A stretch of DNA of 64,000 nucleotides from JASJAR01 sp038530285 (GTDB lineage Bacteria; Pseudomonadota; Alphaproteobacteria; Rhodobacterales; Rhodobacteraceae): NCBI GenBank assembly GCA_038530285.1, contig JBCBCY010000008.1, positions 99,447-163,446 on the forward strand, read 5' to 3'. Shown here one piece after another: positions 1 through 8,917 of the stretch. Within the stretch, counting starts at the first letter, position 1. Each line of letters starts with the position of its first letter. A program made the position numbers and the translations under genes. Below the pieces are notes generated by a model. The model had not been told where the DNA came from, did not search any database, and worked only from the letters and a program-made list of their open reading frames with translations.

Positions 1-1
1 G

Positions 2-646
2 GCGGCCACGCAGTTCACGATTTACCTGTCGCTGATCGCCTTTGTGGGCGGCGGGCTGATCGGGATGGCGGTGACCATCGCCAAGATCGCCCCGGTGCGG
101 GTGCTGCCGAAACTGGCGACAGGCTACATCTGGCTGTTTCAATCGACACCCTTGCTGATGCTGTTGTTCATCCTCGGGCTGGGGCTGCCGCGCATCCTGG
201 GCGTGAACGTGAACCCCTGGGTGGCGGCGTCGATCGCGCTGACGGTCTATGCGTCCGCCTATATGGCCGATGTCTGGCGCGGCGCGATCGAAAGCCTTTC
301 GACCGGACAATGGGAAGCCAGCGAGGCCCTGGGCCTGAAGTTTCTGCCCACCTTGCGGCTGGTGATCCTGCCCCAGGCGATCCGCGTGGCACTCGCCCCG
401 ACGGTGGGCTTCATGGTGCAGATCATCAAGGGCACGTCGCTGGCCTTCATCATCGGGTTTCAGGACCTGATGCTGATCGGCAAACGCTGGGCCAACGCAC
501 CGGTTGAGGGCACCGAACCTTTCGTCATCTACCCGCTGATGGCGCTGATTTACTTTTGCCTTTGCTACCCGCTGTCGCTTCAGGCCCGACGGCTGGAACG
601 AAGGCTGGGGTCCTATGAAAAGGCCCCCCAACCCATCGCGGCCTGA
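2..646 (+). CDS. Amino-acid ABC transporter permease, 5' end cut off
   Basis: The reading frame is open from the window edge, so the start lies upstream; 214 residues are visible. It is an inner-membrane permease of the polar amino-acid (HisM/GlnP-like) class. The visible part has several hydrophobic spans, and the EAA-type loop that contacts the ATPase reads EASEALGL with downstream LPQAIR, near residue 105. The binding-protein gene follows 33 bases downstream on the same strand, so the two belong to one uptake operon whose ATPase and other permease are presumably upstream. The substrate (polar or basic amino acid) cannot be read from this part. Confidence 0.93.
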   Translation, partial: AATQFTIYLSLIAFVGGGLIGMAVTIAKIAPVRVLPKLATGYIWLFQSTPLLMLLFILGLGLPRILGVNVNPWVAASIALTVYASAYMADVWRGAIESLSTGQWEASEALGLKFLPTLRLVILPQAIRVALAPTVGFMVQIIKGTSLAFIIGFQDLMLIGKRWANAPVEGTEPFVIYPLMALIYFCLCYPLSLQARRLERRLGSYEKAPQPIAA

Positions 647-679
647 AGATCACCAAAAGACCAACAAGGAGAGAGACCA

Positions 680-1462
680 ATGAAACCGATGAAAACACTG
701 ATGGCGGCCCTGGCCGTGGTCGGGGCCACCGCGGCCCCGGCGTTTGCAGACCTGGCCGATATCCTGTCGGCGGGTGTCGTGAAAATCGCCGTGCCCGAAA
801 GCTTTCCGCCCTTTGGCGCACTTGGGGCTGACGGCGAATACGAAGGTTATGACGTCGATGTGGCCGCACTGATCGCAGAAGATCTGGGCGTTGAGTTGGA
901 ACTCGTCCCGGTGACGTCCGACCAGCGGATCCCGTTTTTGGAAACCGACCGGGTGGATCTGGTGATTGCCACGATGGGGGCCAATCCTGAACGCGCGAAA
1001 TCCATCTGGTTTTCGGCCGCCTATGCGCCGTTTTTCTCAGGCGCCTTTGCGGCGGGCGACAAGCCGATTTCCAGCGTGGCGGACCTGGCCGGCATGAAAG
1101 TCGGCCTTACAGGCGGGACGCTGGAAGATCTGGAACTGACGGATGCGGCCCCCGAAGGCACCGAGATCATCCGCTTTGGCGACAACGCCGCCACCCAGGC
1201 TGCGTTCATTTCCGGCCAGGTCGATGTGCTGGTGTCGGGCAATACGCTGGCAGCAGCCATCAGTGAGAACAATCCTGATTTGTCGATTGAGACGAAGTTC
1301 ATCATCAAAGAAAGCCCCGCCTTTATTGGCGTGAAACAGGGCAACTTCGATCTTCTGCAGTGGGTGAATGTCTTCATCCTGCACAAGAAACTGGGCGGCG
1401 AACTTGATGAGTTCAGCCAAAAGTGGCTCGGCCAGGCGCTGCCGCCCCTGCCCACGTTCTAA
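680..1462 (+). CDS. Amino-acid ABC transporter periplasmic substrate-binding protein
   Basis: A 260-residue periplasmic binding protein of the SBP_bac_3 family that captures an amino acid or similar solute for the upstream permease. The first 23 residues form a Sec signal peptide (Lys-rich start, Ala-rich core, cleavage near AFA-DLAD). The mature part opens with the family's short strand (VVKIAVPESFPPF), then the GYDVDVAALIAEDLGVE block, and has the usual two-lobe length. A ribosome site (AGGAGAGAGACC) precedes the ATG. It is the last gene of its operon because a strong terminator follows within 25 bases. The ligand is not identifiable by eye. Confidence 0.93.
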   Translation: MKPMKTLMAALAVVGATAAPAFADLADILSAGVVKIAVPESFPPFGALGADGEYEGYDVDVAALIAEDLGVELELVPVTSDQRIPFLETDRVDLVIATMGANPERAKSIWFSAAYAPFFSGAFAAGDKPISSVADLAGMKVGLTGGTLEDLELTDAAPEGTEIIRFGDNAATQAAFISGQVDVLVSGNTLAAAISENNPDLSIETKFIIKESPAFIGVKQGNFDLLQWVNVFILHKKLGGELDEFSQKWLGQALPPLPTF

Positions 1463-1483
1463 AACCGAACGCCTGCCAAATCG

Positions 1484-1524
1484 TGAGCCCGGTGGCCTGT
1501 CGGCCCCGGGCTCATTTCATTTTT
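1484..1524 (+). terminator. Rho-independent terminator of the ABC transporter operon
   Basis: TGAGCCCGG (1484-1492) pairs perfectly with CCGGGCTCA (1506-1514), an inner GGCC/GGCC pair extends the stem, and the T-rich tract TTTCATTTTT follows at 1515-1524. It sits 21 bases after the binding-protein stop codon. Confidence 0.9.
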
Positions 1525-1527
1525 CAA

Positions 1528-1582
1528 GGGGGCTTTGCCCCCATCGCTTCGCTCCCCCCAGGATATTTCGAGGGAGATGAAG
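1528..1582 (+). repeat. Dispersed Rhodobacteraceae-type repeat, copy A
   Basis: A GC hairpin GGGGGC-TTT-GCCCCC (1528-1542) is followed by a C-rich spacer, the core CCCAGGATATTT and the tail AGGGAGATGAAGG. Four other copies of the same arrangement lie at 24367, 35790, 52159 and 62288. It lies in the gap after the ABC terminator and upstream of the DUF3179 gene. Confidence 0.75.
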
Positions 1583-1681
1583 GTTTCAGGTCCACACATC
1601 TTGGTGATGCAAGGTGATTGGTTCGCACAATTGGGTCATGCGATGGAGACAGGGAATGCCACGCTTATGAAGGTGCACCAT

Positions 1682-3037
1682 ATGACCCATCTTGCTCGAC
1701 TACTGGCGGCTGCCGTCTTGATCATTGCCCCGACGGGGGCTGTCACGGCGATGGGGGCCGATGATCTGCCCGATTACGTCATCGCGGAGTTTGGCACGCC
1801 GCCGGACATCCCGACCGGGCCTTTGTCGGCGGAAGTTGCCACGGCAGTTCAGGTGGCCTTCGTGGAAGGTCTGACGGACCGGCGCTGGGGCGAAGAGCAA
1901 ACCGCAGCCCTCGGCGTGATCCGTGCGTCCGGCGATCCGCGATTGGCCTGGATCGTGGCGGATCTGATGCGGTTTACATCCGGACGCCAGTTGGGGCTTG
2001 AGCTTGGCGGTGTGGCGTCTGACCTTCTGGGCAAGGAGCTGCGCAGTCAAAGCCCCTGGGGCAATGTCACCGATCATTTGATGGCCTGGGACATTCCCGC
2101 CCCGCCCAACTACCTGGAAGCAAAGCGCGCGATCTTCACGAATATCGTGCCGGGTTGGGATCAGATCTTCGTCGAAGGCGATATCGACTGGCGCCATGTG
2201 TCCTGGGGCGGTGTTCTGATTGACAACCGCCCGTTTGATCAGACCGACGAGGCCTGCAATTGCATCCCGGCCGCGGACAACCCCGAGGTCAGCAGTGCTG
2301 CCGACACAACCTGGTCCGATGACACGGTTGTCTTCGGTGTGGTCGTCAACGGCGAAGCGCGCGCCTATCCCCGCCCGATCATGGAAGTCCGCGAGATGGT
2401 GAACGACACGTTGGGCGGGCGCAGTCTGGGCATTCCCTATTGCACGTTGTGTGGGGCCGCGCAGGCGTATTTTACCGATGTCGAAGGGATCGACCGGCCC
2501 GTGCTGCGCACATCGGGCCTGCTGATCCGGTCCAACAAGGTGATGTATGATCTGAACACCTATTCGGTGTTTGACACCTTCCGGGGCAATGCGGTGACGG
2601 GCCCCTTGGCCGATCAGGGCATCGTGTTGGAGCAGGCCAGCGTCGTCACCACCGACCTGGGCACCTGGAAGGAAGCGCATCCGGACACGACCGTGCTCTT
2701 GGAACGCTACGCGCTGGGCCGGGACCCTGATTTTCGCAACGGGCGCGATGCGAACGGTCCGATCTTTCCGGTGGGCGATGTCGACCCGCGCCTGTCGGTG
2801 CATGAAGACGTCATCGGCGTGATCACCGCGTCCGGCACGCCCATCGCGTTCCAGCGGGTCCCTGCGGTGCTGGCCCTGCAGGCGGGCGAAGAGATCGCCT
2901 TTGAAAACGTGCGCCTTGTGATGGATGGCGGCGGCGTGCGTGCGGTGGATGCGGATGGCTCTGACCTTGGCAGCCATCAGGCGTTCTGGTTCGCCTGGTC
3001 ACAGTTTCATCCCGACACCGCACTTTGGGCCGGCTAG
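1682..3037 (+). CDS. DUF3179 domain-containing secreted protein
   Basis: A 451-residue exported protein with a C-terminal DUF3179 domain; the biochemical function of this family is unknown to me. The start at 1682 is preferred because AAGGTG sits 8 bases upstream and the product then opens with a clean signal peptide (MTHLARLLAAAVLII, cleavage near VTAMGA). Residues about 30-150 look helical and may be a repeat-like module. The DUF3179 part has the Cys-rich signature YCTLCG (Cys254 and Cys257), and Cys192/Cys194 precede it (EACNC), which suggests a metal- or redox-linked site. An upstream ATG at 1667 would add five residues. No operon partner is evident. Confidence 0.85.
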   Translation: MTHLARLLAAAVLIIAPTGAVTAMGADDLPDYVIAEFGTPPDIPTGPLSAEVATAVQVAFVEGLTDRRWGEEQTAALGVIRASGDPRLAWIVADLMRFTSGRQLGLELGGVASDLLGKELRSQSPWGNVTDHLMAWDIPAPPNYLEAKRAIFTNIVPGWDQIFVEGDIDWRHVSWGGVLIDNRPFDQTDEACNCIPAADNPEVSSAADTTWSDDTVVFGVVVNGEARAYPRPIMEVREMVNDTLGGRSLGIPYCTLCGAAQAYFTDVEGIDRPVLRTSGLLIRSNKVMYDLNTYSVFDTFRGNAVTGPLADQGIVLEQASVVTTDLGTWKEAHPDTTVLLERYALGRDPDFRNGRDANGPIFPVGDVDPRLSVHEDVIGVITASGTPIAFQRVPAVLALQAGEEIAFENVRLVMDGGGVRAVDADGSDLGSHQAFWFAWSQFHPDTALWAG

Positions 3038-3111
3038 CGGCTGAGGCCAGATGACAAGGCGATGTTAAGGACCTTCACTTTGCAGATGCCGGCGGCTAGG
3101 CTGGCGGCGCC

Positions 3112-4083
3112 GTGGATATGCTTGTCGCCACCTTTCGTATTCTCGCCGCGCTGTTGGGGGCCGGTCTGGTCATGGCCGGCTGGTCTGAGCATGTCTTTTT
3201 CAATGAAGGTCCCGCCGAGACGCTTCTGGCGGCGTTGAACACGGCCCCGCTCGATGCGGTGATCGCCCAGCTTGAGATTGCGGCCTTTTATGCCATCCCC
3301 GCCGGGGTGGCTCTGGCCGCCATGGCCTGGCGCGGACAAGCGGGCCTGGGCCGGGCAATGTTGATCGCGGCGCTTGTGGGGTTTGCGATTGAAGGGACGG
3401 TGGTGCCTGCCGTCTATGAAGCGGTGCCGCTGTCCTATCTGTGGACGTCCGTGGCATGGCACGGGCCGATAACGGTGGGTTTGGGCATTTTTCTGATGCA
3501 CCGGCTGTTGGCGCGCCTCGGCCCGGTCCAAATGGGCCTGACGGCCATCGCCGCAGGTCTGGGATGGGGCATCTGGACCACTTGGGTCTGGGAAGGCGGC
3601 GTTCCCAACCTGTCTTCGGCGGACTTTGCCGCCTACGCCGCTTGGACGTTCATTGGAATTGCGGTGGGCTACGGGCTTTTGCACCTGGCCCGGTGGCCGC
3701 GCGTTGCCCTGCACAAAAGCGTTCTGTGGCTCTTTGCCCTGGTGCCCGCGGCCTTGTTCGTGATGCAAGGGGTGTTTTTCCCGGTGGGCGGGGTCGGTCT
3801 GTCGGTCATCCTGGCGGGTCTTCTTTATGCGCTGTCGCGGTGGGACGTCGGCGCGGTCGCCCCTGAACGCCTGCGGTGGCGTAACCTTGTGATCTTGATC
3901 CTTATGCCTGTCACGGCCATTGGAACCTATGCCGCACAAGTGTCGCTTGGTCAGCTTCTGCCGCAGGACGATCTGATCGCACTGACTTTCGCGCTGGGCC
4001 TTCTGGCGTGGCTTGGGTGCCTCGTCGCCGGCTACCGCCGCGTGCGCGCGTCCAAAACCGACGCTGGTGCCGTCGCGTCCTGA
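3112..4083 (+). CDS. Polytopic membrane protein of unknown function
   Basis: I do not recognise a family. The 323-residue product is almost wholly hydrophobic, with about nine predicted membrane spans separated by short loops and one longer Arg-rich cytoplasmic loop near residues 248-255. The GTG at 3112 or the ATG at 3118 could be the start; both give the same first span. The C-terminal tail (RRVRASKTDAG) is basic. It lies between the DUF3179 gene and an aldehyde dehydrogenase, with 55 bases before the latter, so co-transcription is possible. Coding bias matches its neighbours. Confidence 0.75.
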   Translation: MDMLVATFRILAALLGAGLVMAGWSEHVFFNEGPAETLLAALNTAPLDAVIAQLEIAAFYAIPAGVALAAMAWRGQAGLGRAMLIAALVGFAIEGTVVPAVYEAVPLSYLWTSVAWHGPITVGLGIFLMHRLLARLGPVQMGLTAIAAGLGWGIWTTWVWEGGVPNLSSADFAAYAAWTFIGIAVGYGLLHLARWPRVALHKSVLWLFALVPAALFVMQGVFFPVGGVGLSVILAGLLYALSRWDVGAVAPERLRWRNLVILILMPVTAIGTYAAQVSLGQLLPQDDLIALTFALGLLAWLGCLVAGYRRVRASKTDAGAVAS

Positions 4084-4138
4084 CTTGCAGCGCGCCGCCT
4101 GTGGTGATTGGGTCAGGCCAAGCCAGCGGGAGGATCCC

Positions 4139-5572
4139 ATGTTGCAACGCACAGACTTCTACATCGACGGCGCCTTTGTTCCGGCGCAAAGCGACCGGCG
4201 GTTCACGGTGGTCGATCCGTCAACCGAGGACCCCTACGCCACGATCGCACTTGGCAATTCAGCCGACACCGATCGGGCCGTGACCGCCGCCCGCGTGGCC
4301 TTTCCCGGCTGGGCCGCCACGCCTGTGGCCGATAGGATTGCGGCCGCCGAACGCATATTGGAGGCCTACAAGGCCCGCCAGGACGATATGGCAGAAGCCA
4401 TGAGCCGGACCATGGGTGCGCCCATCGACTTTTCGCGGTCGTCGCAATTCGGCGCGGGTCTTGAGAATATCAAAGACGCGGTCGAGGCCGCGAAATCCTA
4501 CCGCTGGGAATGGTCCGAAGGTCCCGGCGACCACCACTTGATGATGGAACCCGTCGGTGTGATCGGCATGATCACCCCTTGGAACTGGCCGATTTCCCAG
4601 GTCACGCTGAAAGCGGCGCCCGCGATCATTGCAGGCTGCACGATGGTCCTGAAGCCGTCCGAATTCACACCGCTTGATGCGATGCTCTTTGCCGAGATCA
4701 TTGATGCGGCAGACCTGCCACCCGGGGTGTTCAACCTGGTCAATGGCGATGGCCCGGGCGTGGGCAATGATCTGTCCACGCACCCGCAGGTCGACATGAT
4801 CTCGTTCACCGGCTCGACCCGGGCGGCGATGTCGATCACGGCGGCCGCGTCCGGGACCCTCAAGCGCGTGCGCACCGAATTGGGCGGCAAGGGGGCCAAC
4901 ATCGTCTTTGCAGATGCCGGACCCCGCGCGGTCAAGCGCGGTGTGCGCAACTGCTTTTCGAACACCGGCCAGTCGTGCAATGCGCCCACCCGGATGCTTG
5001 TTGAACGCAGCGTCTATGATGCGGCCATCGAAGAGGCACGCGAAACGGCCGAGACCACTGCGGTCGGGGCCGCCCAGGATGCCGGCCGCCACATCGGACC
5101 CCTGGTGTCAGAACGCCAGTTCGGCCGGGTGCAAAGCCTGATCGAGACTGGCATCGCCGAAGGCGCGCGCCTGGTGGCCGGGGGCCCAGGCCGCCCCGAA
5201 GGCTTCAACCGGGGCTTTTTCGTCCGGCCCACTGTTTTTGCCGACGTCACCAACGACATGACCATTGCGCGCGAAGAAATCTTCGGCCCCGTCTTGTCGA
5301 TGATCCCGTTCGACACCGAAGATGAAGCCATCGCCATCGCCAATGACACGCCCTATGGCTTGCAAAACTACGTGCAATCCGAAGACCCCGCGCGGCGCAA
5401 ACGTGTCGCGCGCCAATTGCGCTCTGGCGTGATCACCATGAACGACCGCCCGCGCGGTATGGGGGCGCCCTTCGGCGGTTTCAAATGGTCCGGCAACAGC
5501 CGCGAGGCGGGCACATTCGGCCTGTCTGAATATGTTGAGGTGAAATCAATCTCGGGCTGGGACCCCGCGTAG
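4139..5572 (+). CDS. NAD(P)-dependent aldehyde dehydrogenase
   Basis: A cytosolic oxidoreductase of the ALDH superfamily (477 residues, normal length) that oxidises an aldehyde to its acid. Visible landmarks are the Rossmann-side signature PWNWPI, the FTGSTRAA cofactor loop, the general base Glu247 in ELGGKG, and the nucleophile Cys280 in GQSCNAP, followed by EEIFGPV. The ATG at 4139 has GGGAGG just upstream and gives the usual N-terminus (DFYIDGAFV). The substrate is not readable. A GST-like gene follows after 10 bases and a ring-cleaving dioxygenase further on, which suggests a role in aldehyde or aromatic detoxification. Confidence 0.93.
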   Translation: MLQRTDFYIDGAFVPAQSDRRFTVVDPSTEDPYATIALGNSADTDRAVTAARVAFPGWAATPVADRIAAAERILEAYKARQDDMAEAMSRTMGAPIDFSRSSQFGAGLENIKDAVEAAKSYRWEWSEGPGDHHLMMEPVGVIGMITPWNWPISQVTLKAAPAIIAGCTMVLKPSEFTPLDAMLFAEIIDAADLPPGVFNLVNGDGPGVGNDLSTHPQVDMISFTGSTRAAMSITAAASGTLKRVRTELGGKGANIVFADAGPRAVKRGVRNCFSNTGQSCNAPTRMLVERSVYDAAIEEARETAETTAVGAAQDAGRHIGPLVSERQFGRVQSLIETGIAEGARLVAGGPGRPEGFNRGFFVRPTVFADVTNDMTIAREEIFGPVLSMIPFDTEDEAIAIANDTPYGLQNYVQSEDPARRKRVARQLRSGVITMNDRPRGMGAPFGGFKWSGNSREAGTFGLSEYVEVKSISGWDPA

Positions 5573-5582
5573 GGGCCGCGTT

Positions 5583-6227
5583 TTGGCGTCTCGCCCTGTC
5601 CTGTGGTCGTTTCGCCGCTGCCCCTATGCGATGCGGGCCCGCCTTGCGATCAACAGTGCGGCCCTATCGGTTGAGCTGCGCGAGATTTTGCTGCGCGACA
5701 AGCCGCGCCTGTTTCTTGACACCTCGCCCTCGGGGACCGTGCCGTGTTTGAAGCTGGACGACCGGGTGATCGACGAAAGCCTCGACATCATGGTCTGGGC
5801 CTTGACCCAGAACGACCCGCAGGGGCTGCTGGCCATGCCCGCCGACGGCTGGGTGCTGATCAAGGACAATGATGGGCCTTTCAAGGCGGCACTTGACCAC
5901 ACCAAGTATGCTGCCCGCTACCCGGATCTTGATGTTGATGCCGAACGCGCCCGCGCGGCAGAGTTTCTGATCGGCCTGGAAACCAAACTGTCGGACAACA
6001 GTTGGCTGTTTGGCGACCAACCGACCCTGGCCGATTTCGCCATTCTGCCTTTCATCCGGCAGTTTGCCTTCGTCGACCGGGCCTGGTTCGATGCCCAGCC
6101 CTGGCCCGGCGTGACACGCTGGTTGGATCGATTCGTTGAAAGTGCGGCGTTCGAGGCGATCATGACGAAGTATGTTCCCTGGGACACATCCCAGCCGCCC
6201 GTTTGGTTTGGCCCCTCGCCCCTTTAG
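5583..6227 (+). CDS. Glutathione S-transferase family protein
   Basis: A 214-residue soluble protein with the GST layout: an N-terminal thioredoxin-like half (LWSFRRCPYAMRARLAI, then the GTVPCL segment containing the cis-Pro and a D-E-S-like turn) and a helical C-terminal half (PTLADFAILPFIRQF). The CPYA motif near residue 13 resembles omega/beta-type GSTs or glutaredoxin-like members, which use Cys rather than Tyr or Ser. A TTG start at 5583 is needed for the conserved beginning; no ATG fits. It probably acts in thiol-dependent detoxification together with the flanking ALDH and dioxygenase, which is inferred from context. Confidence 0.88.
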   Translation: MASRPVLWSFRRCPYAMRARLAINSAALSVELREILLRDKPRLFLDTSPSGTVPCLKLDDRVIDESLDIMVWALTQNDPQGLLAMPADGWVLIKDNDGPFKAALDHTKYAARYPDLDVDAERARAAEFLIGLETKLSDNSWLFGDQPTLADFAILPFIRQFAFVDRAWFDAQPWPGVTRWLDRFVESAAFEAIMTKYVPWDTSQPPVWFGPSPL

Positions 6228-6319
6228 GGTCTGTGCGTTTGCGCGCAGAGATGGCGCGCAGGCGCGAGTTTTGTCCGCAATTGCAAGTGCTACATTGGAT
6301 GCAACGAAAGGAGCATCCC

Positions 6320-7258
6320 ATGTTGCATCAGATCAAAGGCTTGCACCACGTCACCTCTCTGGCGTCGGACGCAAACACCAACAACGCATTCTTCACGGGC
6401 GCGCTTGGCCTGCGCCGGGTGAAAAAGACCGTCAATTTCGACGCGCCGGATGTCTATCACCTGTACTACGGCGACGAGACCGGCGCGCCCGGCTCTGTCA
6501 TGACCTATTTCCCCTTCCCGAATGCCGGGCGTGGTCGCGCTGGCGTGGGCGAAGTTGGAACAACGGCCTTTGCCGTACCCACCGGCAGTCTGGACGCCTG
6601 GGGCGAAAGACTTGCAGCGCACGGGGCAGGGAACATCACCAAAGGCGAACGCTTCGGTGCTGGTGTTCTGGCCTTTGATGGGCCCGATGGAGACGGGTTT
6701 GCCCTGGTGGAAACCCAAGATGATCCGCGCCCCGGCTGGACCGGTTCCGGCGTGTCCGAAACCATGGCGATTCACGGCTTTCACTCCGCCGCGATGCGGC
6801 TGAAGGATGACGCCGCCACCGCCGAGCTTCTGGGCTTCATGGGTTATGACAAGGCCGATACGGACGGCGATGTCACCCGCTTTGTCGTCCCGGGTGGGGG
6901 GCCGGCCAATGTCATCGACCTCGAAGCGATCCCGGATGCGCCCTATGCCGCACAAGGGGCGGGGTCTGTGCATCACATCGCCTTTGCGGTGGAAAACCGG
7001 GCCCGCCAGTTGGAAGTGCGCGAGGCGCTTTTGGACACCGGCTATCAGGTCACGCCCGTCATCGACCGCGATTACTTCTGGGCGATCTATTTCCGCACAC
7101 CCGGTGGGGTGTTGTTTGAAATCGCCACCAATGAGCCGGGGTTCGACCGCGATGAAGACACCGCGCATCTCGGCCAGGCGCTGAAACTGCCCAGCCAGCA
7201 CGAGCACATGCGCCAACGGCTCGAACAAGTGCTCGACCCGATCCGGGACGCGGCATGA
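6320..7258 (+). CDS. Ring-cleaving (VOC-fold) dioxygenase, MhqO-like
   Basis: A 312-residue two-domain protein of the glyoxalase/vicinal-oxygen-chelate superfamily, most like the MhqO-type hydroquinone or catechol ring-cleavage enzymes. Likely metal ligands are His9/His10 (GLHHVTSL), His218/His219 (SVHHIAF) and Glu267 (LFEIATNEPGF), matching the two-His-one-carboxylate pattern. The start at 6320 has an ideal AAAGGAG site 6 bases upstream. The next gene, a small esterase, overlaps it by 4 bases (ATGA), the same pairing as mhqO-mhqD, which supports a role in quinone or catechol electrophile handling. Confidence 0.85.
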   Translation: MLHQIKGLHHVTSLASDANTNNAFFTGALGLRRVKKTVNFDAPDVYHLYYGDETGAPGSVMTYFPFPNAGRGRAGVGEVGTTAFAVPTGSLDAWGERLAAHGAGNITKGERFGAGVLAFDGPDGDGFALVETQDDPRPGWTGSGVSETMAIHGFHSAAMRLKDDAATAELLGFMGYDKADTDGDVTRFVVPGGGPANVIDLEAIPDAPYAAQGAGSVHHIAFAVENRARQLEVREALLDTGYQVTPVIDRDYFWAIYFRTPGGVLFEIATNEPGFDRDEDTAHLGQALKLPSQHEHMRQRLEQVLDPIRDAA

Positions 7259-7854
7259 GTTACGCGGCCCGGCACACCGAAGGTGACGGCACCTTGGCCT
7301 TCACCTTCCACGGCACCGGCGGAACCGAAGACCAGTTCCACGGGTTCGCCGAAGAGATGTTTCCGGGCGCGAGCGTGGTCTCGCCCCGGGGCGATGTGTC
7401 CGAACACGGGGCGTCCCGGTTTTTCCGCCGGACCGGCGAAGGCGTCTATGACATGGCCGATCTTGCGCGCGCGACTGCCAAGATGAGCGGTTTCGTTGCC
7501 GCTGAGATCGCGCGCATCGCACCCGACCGGACCGTGGCACTTGGCTATTCAAATGGGGCGAATATCCTTGCTTCGGTCAGTTTCGACCAGCCGGCGCATT
7601 TTGACCGGATCGCGCTGTTGCATCCGTTGATCCCGTTTGATCCGGCCCCGCAGCCGGGCCTTGCAGGGCGGCACGTTCTGATCACCGCAGGCGAGCGGGA
7701 CCCGATCTGCCCGCCAGACCAAACGCGCGCCTTGGCGAAATACTATGCCGACCAGGGTGCCCATGTAGAGCTGGTCTGGCATTCGGGCGGCCATGAGATT
7801 GCGCGCAATGAAATCGAGGCCATTGCGGCGTTTTTCGCGCCTGCGCCAGTCTAG
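7255..7854 (+). CDS. Alpha/beta hydrolase, MhqD/carboxylesterase type
   Basis: A 199-residue cytosolic serine hydrolase of the phospholipase/carboxylesterase family. The fold landmarks are HGTGGTEDQF (oxyanion region), the nucleophile elbow GYSNGAN, the Asp in GERDPICPP and the His in GGHEI. Its ATG overlaps the stop codon of the ring-cleaving dioxygenase by 4 bases, so the two are translationally coupled, and this gene pair is typical of electrophile (quinone) resistance operons. Its stop codon shares a CTAG tetranucleotide with the stop codon of the convergent pseudouridine synthase gene. Confidence 0.88.
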   Translation: MSYAARHTEGDGTLAFTFHGTGGTEDQFHGFAEEMFPGASVVSPRGDVSEHGASRFFRRTGEGVYDMADLARATAKMSGFVAAEIARIAPDRTVALGYSNGANILASVSFDQPAHFDRIALLHPLIPFDPAPQPGLAGRHVLITAGERDPICPPDQTRALAKYYADQGAHVELVWHSGGHEIARNEIEAIAAFFAPAPV

Positions 7855-8492
7855 AACGGCGCTGGCGCGCGAAAGCTCAACCCCTTGCCCCCGTCAGGGT
7901 GCCGCAGCCGCAGGTTTTCCGAATGCAGCATCAGGCGGGGGTGATCGCGGGCTGCGCCCGTGGCATAGAACGGATCGCCCAGAACCGGGTGACCAAGGGC
8001 CAGCATATGGACCCGCAACTGGTGGCTGCGACCGGTCTTTGGGAACAGACGCACCCGCGTCTCGCCGTTGCCGCGTTTCAGCACCTTCCATTCGGTCTGG
8101 GCCGCGCGCCCGTTTTCATGATCGACATGCTGTTTGGGCCGGTTCGGCCAATCAACGGCAAGGGGCAGGTCAACCTCACCTTTGGGGTCGGTCATCTCGC
8201 CGGCCACACGCGCGACATAGGTCTTGCGCACCTGCCGCTTTTCAAACTGCAGCCCCAGATGACGCTGCGCATGGGCGGTCAGCGCAAAGACCATCACCCC
8301 CGATGTGTCCCGGTCCAACCGGTGCACCAGCAGGGCGTCGGGGTAGACCGCCTGCAGCCGGCTGAGCAGGCAATCGGCAAGCTCAGGCCCTTTTCCGGGA
8401 ACCGACAACAGACCGCTGGGTTTGTTGAGCACAACGATTTCGTGGTCTGCATGCAAGATCGCAAGCGGCGTATCGGGTGGCGCATAGGTCAT
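7851..8492 (-). CDS. RluA-family RNA pseudouridine synthase
   Basis: A 213-residue enzyme that converts uridine to pseudouridine in rRNA or tRNA. The catalytic signature is HRLDRDTSGVMVF, with the essential Asp in HRLD, and the opening ILHADHEIVVLNKPSG is typical. It lacks an N-terminal S4 domain, so it belongs to the short RluA-type group, and the exact RNA target is unknown. The start at 8492 is preferred; an upstream start at 8549 would add a Lys/Arg-rich tail without homology. It converges on the esterase gene, with overlapping stop codons. Confidence 0.9.
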   Translation of the reverse strand: MTYAPPDTPLAILHADHEIVVLNKPSGLLSVPGKGPELADCLLSRLQAVYPDALLVHRLDRDTSGVMVFALTAHAQRHLGLQFEKRQVRKTYVARVAGEMTDPKGEVDLPLAVDWPNRPKQHVDHENGRAAQTEWKVLKRGNGETRVRLFPKTGRSHQLRVHMLALGHPVLGDPFYATGAARDHPRLMLHSENLRLRHPDGGKGLSFRAPAPF

Positions 8493-8572
8493 CGTGGTTC
8501 GGTTACACCCGAAGTTACGCTTTGGTAAGACCTGTCGCTTATTCCGCAAGCATTAGATTTGCGGAGGTTCAC

Positions 8573-8917
8573 GTGCATCTTTCTTCTACAGAACGCAACG
8601 GCGACATCGTCGTCCGGATGGATGAAGCGCGTATCGATGCCGCGATTGCAGTGTCATTCAAGGATGCCATGCGGGCTCACTTTTCCGGCCCTCACCCGCG
8701 GGTTGTACTTGACCTGTCGCAAGTCGAATTCGTGGATTCCTCGGGACTGGGCGCCATCGTTGCAATCCTCAAGGAAGCCGGAGACGACAAGTCTTTCGCG
8801 CTTGCGGGCATGACCCCTGGTGTCGAAAAGGTCTTTCGGCTGACGCGGATGGATTCTGTCTTTACCATTTACCCTAGCGTAGAAGACGGCTTCGCTGACG
8901 AAGCACATGCGTCATAG
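8573..8917 (+). CDS. STAS-domain anti-anti-sigma factor (RsbV/SpoIIAA-like)
   Basis: A 114-residue single STAS domain that should release a sigma factor or other partner by binding its antagonist kinase. The core reads LDLSQVEFVDSSGLGAIVAIL; Ser56 or Ser57 in DSSGLG is the expected phosphorylation site. The GTG at 8573 is the start because GCGGAGG lies 5 bases upstream and the preceding residues of the open frame are not STAS-like. The next gene, an RsbW-like ATPase, overlaps by 11 bases, so the two form a partner-switching pair. No sigma factor or PP2C phosphatase gene is adjacent. Confidence 0.9.
   Translation: MHLSSTERNGDIVVRMDEARIDAAIAVSFKDAMRAHFSGPHPRVVLDLSQVEFVDSSGLGAIVAILKEAGDDKSFALAGMTPGVEKVFRLTRMDSVFTIYPSVEDGFADEAHAS

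Noticed and set aside
1700..2977. A 425-residue minus-strand frame opposite the DUF3179 gene
   Set aside because: Shadow frame; Arg/His-rich composition.
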